From an uncultured Aeromonadaceae bacterium (GTDB lineage Bacteria > Pseudomonadota > Gammaproteobacteria > Enterobacterales > Aeromonadaceae), in the NCBI GenBank assembly GCA_945957385.1, contig CAMFKP010000006.1, forward strand, positions 34,269 through 98,268: 64,000 bases of DNA, written 5' to 3'. This document shows, in pieces, positions 63,368 through 64,000 of the stretch (positions are counted from its first letter, which is position 1; every line of letters starts with the position of its first letter). The notes beneath the pieces are model-generated. The model did no database searches and had not been told where the DNA came from. It saw only the letters and a list, made by a program, of their open reading frames with translations. The translations under genes and the position numbers were made by a program.

Positions 63368-64000
63368 TCACACCTTCTTATTGCACATCGGGAAGCCCAG
63401 CGCTTCGCGGGCTGCGTAGTAGGCCTCGGCTACTGCCTTGGACAGGGTGCGAATGCTCAGGATATAGCGCTGCCGCTCGGTAACAGAGATGGCATGGCGC
63501 GCATCCAGCATGTTGAAGGCATGCGCCGCCTTCAGAATGCGCTCATAGGCGGGCAGCGGCAGTGGCGTTTCCAGGCCCAGCAGGTGCTGGCACTCTTTTT
63601 CGCACTGTTCGAACATCTTGAACAGGAAAGCCACGTCGGCATGCTCGAAGTTGTAGGCCGATTGTTCGACTTCGTTCTGATGGAACACGTCGCCATAGGT
63701 GATCTTGCCCAGCGGACCATCGGCCCACACCAGGTCATAAATGCTGTTCACGCCCTGGATGTACATCGCCAGACGTTCCAGACCATAGGTGATTTCACCG
63801 GTCACTGGCGCACACTCCAGGCCACCCACTTGCTGGAAGTAGGTGAACTGTGTGACTTCCATGCCGTTCAACCAGACTTCCCAGCCCAGACCCCAGGCAC
63901 CCAGCGTCGGGTTTTCCCAGTTGTCTTCGACGAAACGGATGTCGTGAACTTGTGGATCGAAGCCCAGTTCACGCAGTGAGCCCAGATAGAGCTCCTGAAT
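63368..64000 (-). CDS. glyQ: GlyQ, glycyl-tRNA synthetase alpha subunit (C-terminal part)
   Basis: The frame is open from the window edge to the stop at 63368, giving 210 residues. The visible part starts [16 protein letters not shown] and continues [43 protein letters not shown], which are GlyQ catalytic-core motifs, and ends [14 protein letters not shown]. About 90 N-terminal residues lie outside the window. It is coupled to glyS. Confidence 0.96.
   Translation of the reverse strand: MQELYLGSLRELGFDPQVHDIRFVEDNWENPTLGAWGLGWEVWLNGMEVTQFTYFQQVGGLECAPVTGEITYGLERLAMYIQGVNSIYDLVWADGPLGKITYGDVFHQNEVEQSAYNFEHADVAFLFKMFEQCEKECQHLLGLETPLPLPAYERILKAAHAFNMLDARHAISVTERQRYILSIRTLSKAVAEAYYAAREALGFPMCNKKV

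Overview
The window is a gammaproteobacterial chromosome segment carrying the replication origin. Gene order (rsmG-mnmG-oriC-mioC, the F1F0 ATP synthase operon next to parAB, and rpmH-dnaA-dnaN-recF-gyrB), the protein sequences, a CreBC/BlrAB-type system, and an EF-P with Arg32 next to EarP point to the Aeromonadales (Aeromonas, Tolumonas or a close relative). This placement is by recognition, not by a database search. There are no rRNA or tRNA genes, insertion sequences, CRISPR arrays or prophage genes that I can see.

Layout. 1-5.4 kb: start of a starch-type surface lipoprotein, a divergent LysR regulator, and a translationally coupled set (TPR-type secreted protein, DUF3142 protein, Rof). 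5.6-9.2 kb: a molybdenum group (modD, a two-domain molbindin, a porin, modA) with two ModE-like boxes. 9.5-10.5 kb: ohr/ohrR. 10.6-18.6 kb: amino-sugar genes (glmS with its DeoR regulator; glmU) around creBCD. 18.6-20.1 kb: a porin behind a structured leader. 20.2-27.0 kb: atpIBEFHAGDC. 27.4-31.6 kb: parB, parA, rsmG, mnmG. 31.6-32.1 kb: oriC. 32.1-37.1 kb: mioC, efp, earP, an EamA transporter, an AI-2E family permease and arsC. 37.1-43.3 kb: an OmpA-type lipoprotein, pqiABC, and a BenE transporter divergent from an XRE-cupin regulator. 43.4-47.0 kb: a GAF plus degenerate GGDEF protein, a chemoreceptor and a DUF429 protein. 47.2-51.1 kb: mnmE, yidC, yidD, rnpA, rpmH. 51.6-57.7 kb: dnaA, dnaN, recF, gyrB. 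57.7-64 kb: a diguanylate cyclase, a REC-CheC-like regulator, avtA, glyS and the 3' part of glyQ.

Origin biology ties much of the window together. oriC has 21 GATC sites in about 390 bp and an E. coli-like order of DnaA boxes. ParA/ParB are encoded 3-4 kb away, and three parS-type palindromes lie between 55.2 and 61.2 kb. The rpmH-dnaA spacer has a second GATC cluster and DnaA boxes. Other points that deserve follow-up are the molybdate porin with ModE boxes, a 77-bp dispersed repeat present in two inverted copies 43 kb apart, a 28-bp perfect palindrome between benE and its regulator, an inactive GGDEF domain that keeps its I-site, and a leader with a terminator directly before a porin gene.
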